A stretch of 15,773 nt of DNA from DATAFF01 sp044870245 (GCA_044870245.1 JBIOYR010000080.1:1-15773); one strand, 5' to 3'. Numbered from the stretch's first letter, positions 1 to 7,255 are shown. Numbers and translations are program-made. Notes: a model not told the origin generated them from the sequence alone.

Positions 1-1741
1 CGCCCAGGATGATCACCTTGCGCCGCGCGCTCGGCCAGGCCTCGCAGTCGGCCGCCTCGCCGTCGGTGCCGGCACTCTCGTAGGTGCTGTAGAGGTAGGG
101 CGTCTTCGCCTCGAACTCGGCGGCGCAGGAGTCGATCCGCTTGAACACCGGCCGGACGTTCAGGCGGTGACGGAGCGCCGTGACATCGCTCTCGGCGATG
201 CCTGCCAGGGTGGCGAGCCGGGCATCGGAGAAACCCATGGCCTTGAGGGTTCGCAGATTGTCGGCATCGTCGGGGAGGCCCCAGGCGCGCAGCTGCTCCT
301 CCATGCGGACGATGCCTTCGATCTCACCGATGAACCAGGGATCGTATTTCGACCCCTCATGGACCTGGGCCACGCTGAAGCCGAGCCGCAAGGCCTGCGC
401 CACCTTGAGGATGCGGTCGGGCGTGGGACGCGCCAGGGCGGCCCGGATGGCGTTCTTGTCGTCGCCCTGCCCCCAGCCGTCGATCGCGACCTCGTCAAGG
501 CCGGAGAGTCCGGTCTCGAGACCGCGCAGCGCCTTTTGCAGCGACTCCTGGAAGGTGCGGCCGATCGCCATGACCTCGCCGACCGATTTCATCGAGGTGG
601 TGAGCAGCGGCTCGGCACCGGGGAACTTCTCGAAGGCGAAACGCGGGATCTTGGTGACGACATAATCGATGGTCGGCTCGAAGGAGGCGGGCATGGCGCC
701 GCCGGTGATATCGTTGGCGAGCTCGTCGAGCGTGTAGCCGACGGCGAGGCGGGCCGCGACCTTGGCGATCGGGAAACCGGTCGCCTTGGAGGCGAGCGCG
801 GACGAGCGCGACACCCGCGGGTTCATCTCGATCACCACCAGGCGGCCGTCGGCCGGGTTGACGGCGAACTGGACATTCGAGCCGCCGGTCTCAACCCCGA
901 TCTCGCGCAGCACCGCGATCGAGGCGTTGCGCATGATCTGATATTCCTTGTCGGTCAAGGTGAGCGCCGGGGCGACGGTGATCGAATCGCCGGTGTGAAC
1001 GCCCATCGGATCGATGTTCTCGATCGAGCAGACGATGATGCAATTGTCGTCGCGGTCGCGAACGACCTCCATCTCGTATTCCTTCCAGCCGAGCACCGAC
1101 TCCTCGACCAGGACCTCGTTGGTCGGCGAGGCATCGAGGCCACGCTCGATGATCTCGAGATATTCCTCGCGGTTATAGGCGATGCCGCCGCCGGTGCCGC
1201 CCAAGGTGAAGGAAGGACGGATGATGGCGGGGAGGCCGACGAAGTCGAGCGCCTTGAGCGCCTCGATCACGTCATGGGCCAGCATGGAGCGCGGCGTCTC
1301 GAGCCCGATCCGGGTCATCGCCTCGCGGAAGAGCTCGCGGTCCTCGGCCTTGTCGATGACCGGGGCCTTGGCGCCGATCATCTCGACTTCCCATTTGGCG
1401 AGGATGCCGAGCCGGTTGAGGGTCAAGGCGGTGTTGAGGGCGGTCTGTCCGCCCATGGTCGGCAGGAGGACGAGCTTGTCGTCCGGCCGCTCGGTCTTCT
1501 CGCGCTCGATGATCCGGGCGACGATCTCCGGCGTGATCGGCTCGACATAGGTGGCATCGGCAAGCCCCGGATCGGTCATGATGGTTGCGGGGTTGGAGTT
1601 CACCAGCACGATCCGGTAGCCCTCGGCCTTCAGGGCCTTGACCGCCTGGGTGCCGGAATAGTCGAACTCGCAGGCCTGGCCGATGATGATCGGGCCGGCG
1701 CCAATGATCAGGATGGTGTCGATATCGGTTCTTCTGGGCAT
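1..1741 (-). CDS. carB: Carbamoyl-phosphate synthase large subunit, N-terminal half (cut at window edge)
   Basis: CarB makes carbamoyl phosphate from bicarbonate, ATP and glutamine-derived ammonia (supplied by CarA) for pyrimidine and arginine synthesis in the cytoplasm. The reading starts MPRRTDIDTILIIGAGPIII and continues with the GQACEFDYSG nucleotide-binding motif. The first ATP-grasp domain follows, with FTLGGTGGGIA, the TGGSNVQF stretch and the metal/ATP site EMNPRVSRSSALASKATG (Glu305, Asn307). The linker and oligomerisation region comes next, and the window ends at RKVIILG, the start of the second synthetase half. About 580 of the usual 1,070-1,110 residues are present. The ATG at 1741-1739 matches the family N-terminus exactly. 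It lies 71 bases downstream of the RNA methyltransferase stop on the same strand, so read-through from rlmJ is possible. carA is not adjacent upstream. Identification is near certain. Confidence 0.97.
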   Translation of the reverse strand, partial: MPRRTDIDTILIIGAGPIIIGQACEFDYSGTQAVKALKAEGYRIVLVNSNPATIMTDPGLADATYVEPITPEIVARIIEREKTERPDDKLVLLPTMGGQTALNTALTLNRLGILAKWEVEMIGAKAPVIDKAEDRELFREAMTRIGLETPRSMLAHDVIEALKALDFVGLPAIIRPSFTLGGTGGGIAYNREEYLEIIERGLDASPTNEVLVEESVLGWKEYEMEVVRDRDDNCIIVCSIENIDPMGVHTGDSITVAPALTLTDKEYQIMRNASIAVLREIGVETGGSNVQFAVNPADGRLVVIEMNPRVSRSSALASKATGFPIAKVAARLAVGYTLDELANDITGGAMPASFEPTIDYVVTKIPRFAFEKFPGAEPLLTTSMKSVGEVMAIGRTFQESLQKALRGLETGLSGLDEVAIDGWGQGDDKNAIRAALARPTPDRILKVAQALRLGFSVAQVHEGSKYDPWFIGEIEGIVRMEEQLRAWGLPDDADNLRTLKAMGFSDARLATLAGIAESDVTALRHRLNVRPVFKRIDSCAAEFEAKTPYLYSTYESAGTDGEAADCEAWPSARRKVIILG

Positions 1742-1812
1742 AAACGCCCGGTTCCCTACACCACCGCCGCCGGACGGCAAAGGGAATTTACGAGAAAGTC
1801 GCTCTGACCATG

Positions 1813-2901
1813 TCAGCGGTGGAACAGAGCCGCGATCTCGAGATGCGTCGTCCAGCGGAACTGGTCGACGATGGTGAGGCTCGTCAGCCGCCAGCCGCCT
1901 TGATGCAGAATTTGGGCGTCGCGGGCGAAGGTTCGCGGGTCGCATGAGATGGCGATGACGCACCGCAGCTTGGCATGGGCAAGCGTATGCGCCAGCGCCT
2001 CGGCTCCCTGGCGCGGCGGGTCGAACACGACGGCATCGACCGCCTGAAGCTCCTGGACACCGAGCGGATGACGGAAGAGATCGCGCGGCTTCGCGGTGAC
2101 CGGCTTGAGCCCAGGGGTGGCGGCGGCCTGTCTCAGGGCCTGGATAGATGCCGCGTCGGCATCATAGGCGAGGACCGGCCTGGCCTCGGCGAGTCTCAGG
2201 GCAAACGGGCCGACGCCGCAGAACAGATCCGCCACCCGGCGGGCGCCGTTGCAGGCCGCGACCGCCAGGCGGGCGAGCTCGGCCTCGCCTTCAGCAGTTG
2301 CCTGGAGGAAGGATTGGGGCGGCAGCACCACGGCGGCGCGGCCCATGCGCAGGACAGGCTGGCGGCGCAATGCCATCGGCTCGCCAGCGAGGGTGAGCCG
2401 GGCGAGGTCGTGCTCGTCGGCAATCGCGGCGAGAGCGGCGCGCTGCTCGGGCGAGGGATCGAGGCCGCGCAGATCGCAATCGATGCCGGTGGCAGTCGCC
2501 GTCAACTGGGCATCGATCGCCTTGAAGCGGCCAGCGGCCTCTGCCAGGGCCGCGACGATGGCCGGCGATCGCCGCAAGGCCGGAACGGCGACCGGGCAGG
2601 CGTCGATGGCGGCGATCCGGTGGCTGCGGGCAGCCATATAGCCGACTACGAGGGTGCCGCGATCGCGGCGGGCGTGCAGGGTCAGGCGGCGCCTCCCCTT
2701 CCCTTCGGCTGAAACATAGGCGATGCCGTCGCGCGGCAGCGGCACGGCGCGCGCCGAAAGCGCGTGTTCGAGGCGCTCGATCTTCCAGCTTCGGGCAGCA
2801 TCGTCGGAAACATGCTGCAGCTGGCAGCCGCCGCAGCTGCCGTAATACGGGCAGAAGGGCTCGGCACCGGCAAGATCGTCGGGCAGCGTCGTCGCGCTCA
2901 T
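1813..2901 (-). CDS. Class I SAM-dependent 4Fe-4S uracil-C5 RNA methyltransferase (RlmC/RlmD/TrmA group), no TRAM domain
   Basis: This predicted cytoplasmic enzyme (362 aa) methylates C5 of a uridine in rRNA or tRNA. The iron-sulfur motif CPYYGSCGGC gives Cys17, Cys23 and Cys26, and Cys102 in IDACPVA is the likely fourth ligand. The SAM-binding motif DLFCGVGPF is at 226-234, and FDPPRQG at 293-299 is motif IV. SCDPRTFARD carries the catalytic nucleophile Cys320, and THLEIAAL holds Glu355, the likely general base. The RNA-binding TRAM domain found at the start of E. coli RlmD is absent, as in RlmC; extending the frame upstream gives only a shadow of rlmJ. The chosen ATG (2901-2899) overlaps the rlmJ stop as ATGA, typical of translational coupling. 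Family membership is firm, but the target uridine (U747, U1939 or another) cannot be read from sequence. Confidence 0.9.
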   Translation of the reverse strand: MSATTLPDDLAGAEPFCPYYGSCGGCQLQHVSDDAARSWKIERLEHALSARAVPLPRDGIAYVSAEGKGRRRLTLHARRDRGTLVVGYMAARSHRIAAIDACPVAVPALRRSPAIVAALAEAAGRFKAIDAQLTATATGIDCDLRGLDPSPEQRAALAAIADEHDLARLTLAGEPMALRRQPVLRMGRAAVVLPPQSFLQATAEGEAELARLAVAACNGARRVADLFCGVGPFALRLAEARPVLAYDADAASIQALRQAAATPGLKPVTAKPRDLFRHPLGVQELQAVDAVVFDPPRQGAEALAHTLAHAKLRCVIAISCDPRTFARDAQILHQGGWRLTSLTIVDQFRWTTHLEIAALFHR

Positions 2902-3773
2902 CGCGCGAGCTCTTCGCCGGCGAGCACCGTCACCGCCGCCTTGGCCCCATCGTCCTGGCGCAGCCGCTCGGCCAGTTCGGGAAGGAGGTCGCGCAGGCTC
3001 TCGGCGAGACGCCAGGGCGGGTTGACGATGAGGAGGCCCGAGCCGGCAAGGCCGCGGCCGGCGGGTCTGCGGACGTCGAGAGCGACATCGATCATCTTCG
3101 GCAGGGCGAGCGCGCGCGCCTTGCGCCTGAGCGTGGTCGACAGCGGATCGCCGGTCACCGGGTACCACAGGGCGAAGACGCCGGTGCCAAAGCGGCGGTG
3201 GCCCTCGGCCAGCATGGCAAGGGCGCGCTCTGGGTCGCCCGCCGCCTCATAGGCGGGATCGATCAGGACGATGCCGCGCCGCTCGGGTGGCGGCAGCTGC
3301 GCCTTGACGACAAGCGCGGCATCGAGGCAGGTGACTCTGACCCGCGTATCGCGGCGATATTCGGCAATGAGGCGGGCATGATCCTCGGGATGGAGCTCGT
3401 TGAGTGCCAGGCGGTCCTGCCGCCGCAACCCGAGGCGGGCGATCTCGGGCGAGCCTGGATAGCGGCGAAGCGCTTCGCCCGGCGCATTGACCGCCGCGAC
3501 CGCACTGCGCCAGGGCGCCAGAACCGCCTCGGCCGGCGGCGACAGGAGCCGCGCTGCGCCATTAACTTCATAGAGCCGGCCGACGCCGTTGAGCCATTCG
3601 CCGGTGCGGGCCGCGACATCGCCCTTGAGATCATAGACGCCGATGCCGGCATGGGTGTCGAGGACGCGAAACGGCGTCGCCTTGGCCTTGAGGCGCTCGA
3701 TCATGGCGGCGAGGACGACATGCTTCAGCACATCGGCATGGCCGCCGGCGTGGAAAGCGTGGCGGTAGTTCAT
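2898..3773 (-). CDS. rlmJ: 23S rRNA (adenine-2030-N6)-methyltransferase RlmJ
   Basis: RlmJ places the N6-methyl group on A2030 of 23S rRNA during ribosome assembly, using SAM. The 291-residue protein opens with MNYRHAFHAGGHADVLKHVV, the hallmark N-terminus, followed by the SAM motif LDTHAGIGVYDL (about 38-49), RYPGSPEIA (104-112), LNELHPED (124-131), ALWYPV and SGLLIVNPPW near the C-terminus. Length and motif order fit the family. The catalytic motif IV reads LIDPAYE (Asp172-Pro-Ala174-Tyr175) instead of the usual DPPY/DPPF. It is the first gene of a minus-strand pair with the downstream uracil methyltransferase (4-base ATGA overlap). Its ATG is 17 bases from a palindrome that also faces the divergent gene at 3859, so the two may share control. 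Confidence 0.95.
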   Translation of the reverse strand: MNYRHAFHAGGHADVLKHVVLAAMIERLKAKATPFRVLDTHAGIGVYDLKGDVAARTGEWLNGVGRLYEVNGAARLLSPPAEAVLAPWRSAVAAVNAPGEALRRYPGSPEIARLGLRRQDRLALNELHPEDHARLIAEYRRDTRVRVTCLDAALVVKAQLPPPERRGIVLIDPAYEAAGDPERALAMLAEGHRRFGTGVFALWYPVTGDPLSTTLRRKARALALPKMIDVALDVRRPAGRGLAGSGLLIVNPPWRLAESLRDLLPELAERLRQDDGAKAAVTVLAGEELAR

Positions 3774-3858
3774 GGCCCATCATGGGATGCTGTGCCGAAC
3801 GGCACAATGCTCTGGAGCAATCTCGACTAAGACTTGGTCAGATCAAGGGGGCATCGCT
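3774..3858 (+). promoter_or_regulatory. Divergent promoter region with CRP/FNR-like palindrome, copy 1
   Basis: TGTGCCGAACGGCACA at 3791-3806 is a near-perfect palindrome (TGTGCCG-AA-CGGCACA) with the TGTGN-N6-NCACA layout of CRP-type sites. TAAGAC at 3828-3833 starts 22 bases after its end and could be a weak -10. Start of transcription would then fall near 3840, with the palindrome centred at -41.5, the class II activator position. A ribosome binding site (AAGGGGG, 3845-3851) precedes the ATG at 3859. The same arrangement recurs upstream of the genes at 5787 and 7256. The site is seen directly; the regulator is inferred. Confidence 0.6.
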
Positions 3859-5694
3859 ATGGACTATTTCGCGCAAGGCGAGAAATACGACACCGACAGT
3901 CCAAACTATCAAGGGCTGATCCAACGCGCTCAACAGGAGGGGTTGTCGCAAGATGGCAGCCAGCATCCGGTGGCGAACCTATCGCTCGGTACGACGGTCG
4001 GGACGATTTCTTCACACAACACGGCCCCGCCGCAAACGCCGCGCGAGCCAACCTTCCCAAGCGTGGACGGATCCTATGACAAGAAGGCGGGAAGGGCCGT
4101 ATTCACCTTTTCGAAGCATTCCGACGATGCGCTGCGGATTCACCTAGTCGACTGCCTGCTCACGCTCTGGGAGAGTTCCGGCAGCGTCGCACACAAATTG
4201 AAGGAAAGTGACAGCGGCGCTTGGGAGCTCAGGATCAAGGCCGATGCCAACGACCCGCGCATTGATCTATGCCGGCATAAGATCAGGACACTGAGGAGCA
4301 ATTGCCAAGTCCTCGGTTACGTCGGGGAGAAATTCGTGGCGGCTGCCAAAGAGATACGCAATGAAAAGAACATTCTGATTGCGCTCTGCGATCCGAGCAT
4401 CACGTTCTTTCGCGATCAGAACGGCGATGTGTGCGCCATCACGGAAGCGGACGAGGCAATCAGTGACTGCCTGGACAGTCTGATATCGAAGAAAGAGTAC
4501 AAGGCGGCCTATGCGCTGCTGGCCAGCAGGGATGCGGTCTATCTCGATTCCAATCATGGCCCCAACGACCACCACCTCAACTATACGATCGGCAGAATGG
4601 CCGGGCTCCGTCTGCTAAGCAGCCTCGGTAAACCGGAAGGTCAGCTCATCTATCTACTTTCCGGCGATCTTGAATACGAAATGCTGGCGACCGAGCTGCT
4701 ATTGCGGTCATTGGATCGGCGGCCAGACTCGGTTGAACCCTATGTGCTGGAAGCGGTTGCCAAGAGTGCACGGACTTTCGACAAGTCGTCGCTCAACGAT
4801 CTCTGCCGAAAACACCAATCGGCGGCGGCTCAATTGTGGCTTCACAAAACATGTCTGCGCTCCTTGATCCGGAAAGAAGACTATGAGGCAGCCTATGAAT
4901 TGCTGACCGGCAAGGATGCGGTGTTCGGTCGGGGAGGCGACCATGGTCGCGAACTGATACATGCAATCCATGAATCGTTCCCTGAGATTCTCCCTACGAT
5001 GGTCAAGTCGGACTCTCCGGAGGATCATTTTCTCTACGCGCTTGCTCAACGTTGCCTGGGCACGACTGTCAAGAAGGATGGGCTCGCCATGTGGACGGTC
5101 GAGCTCACGATGCGCTCGCTAGACCGAAGACCGGTGTCGATCGACCCGAATGTCATGAAGGTGGTTGGCTGGGTGGCTGTCACGCTCGAAAGAGAGGCGC
5201 TGGACGGCCTTTGTGGCAGCCCCTACAGCGTGGTGTCTCATTCGTGGCTTCGGCGGCTCATGTGGAGCCGGCAGGACAGCGATGCGTGCCGGAATTACTA
5301 TGCAGCCAGTCGAAAGTGCCGCTATTCGCTCGGCCTCATGGTGCAGGAACCCATGAAGGGTGAATGGCTTTCGGTTGATGAAATCAACCAATTGCAGGAC
5401 CTGGTGCTCGCCGCCGTGATGATGGACCCGACGAGTGGGGAGTTCCGCGTCGCCTGCGAAGCGCTTGACATCGTCTATCGCTATGCTTCTCCCGAACCGG
5501 CCTACCTCATCTTCGAGGCGGCAATGATGCTACTCGAAGAGAACAGATCCGTTCTGCCCTTCGACGGCGCGAAGCACTTTTTGAAGGGTCTTGAAGGCTA
5601 CGACCTTCTGAGGTCGTTCGCGCTGGGACGCACCGAGGCCCTCCATGACGATGACAGCGATCCGATCGTCTATTCGGACGAGGAGAGCTCCTAA
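3859..5694 (+). CDS. Unknown 611-residue soluble protein with an internal tandem duplication
   Basis: I recognise no family. The start MDYFAQGEKY is chosen for its AAGGGGG ribosome binding site 7 bases upstream; an earlier in-frame ATG at 3772 would run through the palindrome. The first ~80 residues are polar and probably disordered. Residues 85-200 look like a compact domain (HLVDCLLTLW, VLGYVGEKFV). Two related helical repeats follow. One, at about 204-328, contains SLISKKEYKAAYALL, LLRSLDRRPDSVEP and DLCRKH. The other, at about 332-467, contains SLIRKEDYEAAYELL, MRSLDRRPVSIDP and GLCGSP. An alpha-solenoid-like region and an acidic tail (DDDSDPIVYSDEESS) end the protein. There is no signal peptide or membrane segment. 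G+C is low for the window (28 of 60 bases at 4321-4380). It shares its promoter motif with the genes at 5787 and 7256. A secreted effector or a scaffold protein are possible roles, neither proven. Confidence 0.8.
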   Translation: MDYFAQGEKYDTDSPNYQGLIQRAQQEGLSQDGSQHPVANLSLGTTVGTISSHNTAPPQTPREPTFPSVDGSYDKKAGRAVFTFSKHSDDALRIHLVDCLLTLWESSGSVAHKLKESDSGAWELRIKADANDPRIDLCRHKIRTLRSNCQVLGYVGEKFVAAAKEIRNEKNILIALCDPSITFFRDQNGDVCAITEADEAISDCLDSLISKKEYKAAYALLASRDAVYLDSNHGPNDHHLNYTIGRMAGLRLLSSLGKPEGQLIYLLSGDLEYEMLATELLLRSLDRRPDSVEPYVLEAVAKSARTFDKSSLNDLCRKHQSAAAQLWLHKTCLRSLIRKEDYEAAYELLTGKDAVFGRGGDHGRELIHAIHESFPEILPTMVKSDSPEDHFLYALAQRCLGTTVKKDGLAMWTVELTMRSLDRRPVSIDPNVMKVVGWVAVTLEREALDGLCGSPYSVVSHSWLRRLMWSRQDSDACRNYYAASRKCRYSLGLMVQEPMKGEWLSVDEINQLQDLVLAAVMMDPTSGEFRVACEALDIVYRYASPEPAYLIFEAAMMLLEENRSVLPFDGAKHFLKGLEGYDLLRSFALGRTEALHDDDSDPIVYSDEESS

Positions 5695-5786
5695 AGTGCT
5701 CGCAGGCTGTGCTGAACGGCACAGGGGGGAGTCGTGCGCTCTGGTAAGCCGACTCGGTCGAAGCATCACATCCGAGCGAGGAGAAC
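5695..5786 (+). promoter_or_regulatory. CRP/FNR-like palindromic promoter element, copy 2
   Basis: TGTGCTGAACGGCACA lies at 5708-5723, 14 bases after the stop of the 611-residue gene. It matches copy 1 at 15 of 16 positions. TAAGCC (5745-5750) begins 22 bases downstream, the same distance as in the other two copies, and predicts a start near 5757. GAGGAG (5778-5783) is the ribosome binding site for the ATG at 5787. A separate promoter here means the 170-residue gene does not rely only on read-through from its neighbour. Confidence 0.6.
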
Positions 5787-6299
5787 ATGACAAATCAGGT
5801 CGGCAATGTCAGAACACATTCGAAGATCGAAATCTGGGGCAAAGACGAATTGAGCAGCAGCGGCAGAGCGGTGTCCGAGAAAGAATTAGCCGATCGAGTC
5901 GAGAAAGTTCCCGACCACGCGGCGCGTCTGCAGGTGCTCGAGCAAGAGCTTGAACGAGACCAGATAAAACGCGACTTCGCCATCGAGATTGAGGGGTGCA
6001 AGAAAATCGGACTCAGTTTCTCGGGGAAACCTGGTCCCGGCGGCAACTATCGGGTTGCCGGCTCCCTTGTCGACCCTGCACCGGGCGACTCGGCACGCCT
6101 CTACCGGCTGGCCGTTGCTGCCGCCCGCGTCGGTGAGGTCCGGATCGTCGCGGATGTCGTGCGGATCGCCAAGAAATCGAAAGCGAACTTCGATGATCCG
6201 GAGTATCCAATCTGGAGGCAGATTTACGAAGCCGCCTATGAAAGGCTCGACCCGAAGTCGCCGGAAGCGGTCGCCCTGAAAAAGAAATTCGGCGCGTAG
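5787..6299 (+). CDS. Unknown 170-residue protein with a predicted coiled coil
   Basis: I recognise no family. The protein begins MTNQVGNVRTHSKIEIWGKD, is hydrophilic, and has no signal peptide or membrane segment. Residues about 31-65 (containing KELADRVEKV and LQVLEQELERDQIKRDF) have the charged heptad-like pattern of a long helix or coiled coil. A glycine-rich stretch follows (FSGKPGPGGNYRVAGS). The C-terminal part (LYRLAVAAARVGEVRIVADV to KKKFGA) reads as alternating helices with a basic end. The ATG has a GAGGAG site 3 bases upstream. It lies 92 bases after the 611-residue gene, on the same strand, behind its own copy of the shared palindrome. It converges on the DUF1097 gene across a hairpin. 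Function is unknown; shared control suggests it works with the 611- and 382-residue proteins. Confidence 0.75.
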   Translation: MTNQVGNVRTHSKIEIWGKDELSSSGRAVSEKELADRVEKVPDHAARLQVLEQELERDQIKRDFAIEIEGCKKIGLSFSGKPGPGGNYRVAGSLVDPAPGDSARLYRLAVAAARVGEVRIVADVVRIAKKSKANFDDPEYPIWRQIYEAAYERLDPKSPEAVALKKKFGA

Positions 6300-6317
6300 C
6301 ACCTCGAACTGCAGAAA

Positions 6318-6343
6318 CGGAAGGCGGGTCGCCCCGCCTTCCG
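6318..6343. terminator. Perfect 11-bp hairpin between convergent genes
   Basis: CGGAAGGCGGG (6318-6328), the loop TCGC, and CCCGCCTTCCG (6333-6343) form an uninterrupted stem between the stop of the 170-residue gene (6299) and the stop of the minus-strand DUF1097 gene (6357). Read on the minus strand it is followed by TTTCTGC, a short T run; on the plus strand it is followed by AAAGC. It most likely ends DUF1097 transcription and may also block read-through from the left. Confidence 0.7.
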
Positions 6344-6356
6344 AAAGCAAAGCCGA

Positions 6357-6869
6357 TCAGGCGCGGGCGCGCGCTCCGTCGGTGATCGCGGTGGCGATCT
6401 TCTGCGACACATAGCCGAGCACGGCACCGACCACCATCGACACGACAATGGTGGTGAAGGGGCCGGTGCCGAGACCGAAGTCCATGGCGTCGCCACCCTT
6501 CAACAGGCCATAGCCGGCCACGGCGGCATAGCCATAGACCGCGGCGGGAATGGACGCGAGAAGCGGAACCTGGGCGCCGAGGATCATCACCGCGACGGTC
6601 AGGCCAACCCACAGCCCGGCGCCCATTGCGCCGCCACCCATCTTGGCCACGAGCACCAGAGCCACGGTAGCGCAGATGGCGCCCCAGATATTGGCAGCGA
6701 TCGTGTTCTTCAGCCCGGCCTCACCCCCGCCGGTGTGATAGAAGCAGGCCCAGGCGATGAAGGTCGCCCAGATCTGCAGACCAAGGCCGGCCAGCGGGCC
6801 GACATAGAGCCATGTGGCAACGGCGCCAAGAACGCCGATCACGATGGCAAGTGCAGTGTTGAGATTCAT
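6357..6869 (-). CDS. DUF1097-family inner-membrane protein (YcdZ-like)
   Basis: This is a 170-residue, strongly hydrophobic protein with about five to six membrane spans: residues 4-20, a span around LGLQIWATFIAWACFY, NTIAANIWGAICATVALVLV, LWVGLTVAVMILGAQVPLL, IPAAVYGYAAVAGYGLL and FTTIVVSMVVGAVLGYVS. The segment FYHTGGGEAGLKNTIAANIWG resembles the conserved core of DUF1097 proteins such as E. coli YcdZ, whose function is unknown. The ATG at 6869-6867 is preceded by a perfect AGGAGG (6875-6880 on this strand) at 5-base spacing, so longer readings from 6962 are rejected. It is oriented against the two flanking unknown genes. Its G+C looks closer to the housekeeping genes than to the neighbouring unknown genes. 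Family call is from memory of the motif, not a search. Confidence 0.75.
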   Translation of the reverse strand: MNLNTALAIVIGVLGAVATWLYVGPLAGLGLQIWATFIAWACFYHTGGGEAGLKNTIAANIWGAICATVALVLVAKMGGGAMGAGLWVGLTVAVMILGAQVPLLASIPAAVYGYAAVAGYGLLKGGDAMDFGLGTGPFTTIVVSMVVGAVLGYVSQKIATAITDGARARA

Positions 6870-7255
6870 TCGTTCCTCCTGGAACCTCGCTGTTCCAACT
6901 GCCCAAAGGCTGGCATCGATCAGGCCCGGGAGACACTTCTCCCGAGCACTCGAGGACGTCACCTTGCTCTACGCATTTCCACCCCGAGGCGTCCCCGGAC
7001 GCCATCGTGTTGCATTATATCCGCAATTTCACAGTAAATATATGTGGATGAAGACCTCAAATGCGGTCAATTCCCGCGAAATTGAGCAGTTATCCCCGAA
7101 AATCTCGCGCGAAAAAGTCCTTGCCAGGTCTTTCGGCGAAAGTGATTCGCCCCTGTGACGAACGGCACAGGCCCCCTCTCGCGGATGCGGTAAAGCTTGC
7201 CCGACGCGCATTCATGGGGAGCGCGCGTGCCAGAGATAAAGGGGGGAGAGTTCAG
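6870..7255. promoter_or_regulatory. 386-bp divergent intergenic region with palindrome copy 3 and a candidate DUF1097 promoter
   Basis: No gene is visible here. An AT-rich patch spans about 7010-7055; on the minus strand it contains an exact TATAAT (7019-7014), a candidate -10 for DUF1097 with a long leader and no clear -35. The shared palindrome is at 7154-7169, near the plus-strand gene. The stretch from 6884 to 6962 keeps an open minus-strand frame but lacks a ribosome binding site and is probably leader. GGGGGGAGAG (7241-7250) is the ribosome binding site of the gene at 7256. Confidence 0.45.
7154..7196 (+). promoter_or_regulatory. CRP/FNR-like palindromic promoter element, copy 3
   Basis: TGTGACGAACGGCACA (7154-7169) carries the canonical CRP-type left half-site TGTGA and is flanked by CC and GG, which extend the symmetry. 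TAAAGC (7191-7196) starts 22 bases after it, as in copies 1 and 2, and predicts a start near 7203 and a leader of about 53 bases. The right half, GAACGGCACA, is identical in all three copies. Confidence 0.6.

Noticed and set aside
167..1807. Long plus-strand open frame of 546 codons opposite carB
   Set aside because: It is an antisense shadow of the conserved CarB frame; its product is low-complexity and charged with no domain, as is common in high-GC DNA.
2902..3168. N-terminal extension of the uracil RNA methyltransferase to 451 residues
   Set aside because: The extra 89 codons lie wholly inside rlmJ and give no TRAM domain; the ATGA overlap start fits better.
7010..7098. Possible replication origin: AT-rich patch with DnaA-box-like TGTGGATGA (7043) and TTATCCCCG (7090)
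   Set aside because: Only two imperfect boxes, no replication or partition gene nearby, and the patch is explained as a promoter region.
3791..7169. Shared palindromes as LexA, sigma-54 or ECF/HrpL-type sites
   Set aside because: GAAC is not followed by N7-GAAC (LexA). The GG/GC -24/-12 pattern is absent (sigma-54). No conserved -10 lies 15-18 bases after GAAC (ECF/HrpL). The rhizobial tts box is also absent.
3791..7169. Shared palindromes as RNA hairpins or terminators (stem TGTGCC/GGCACA, loop GAAC)
   Set aside because: They could fold, but copy 3 has an A-G mismatch, no T run follows, and the fixed 22-base spacing to TAA favours a DNA promoter element. Not fully excluded.
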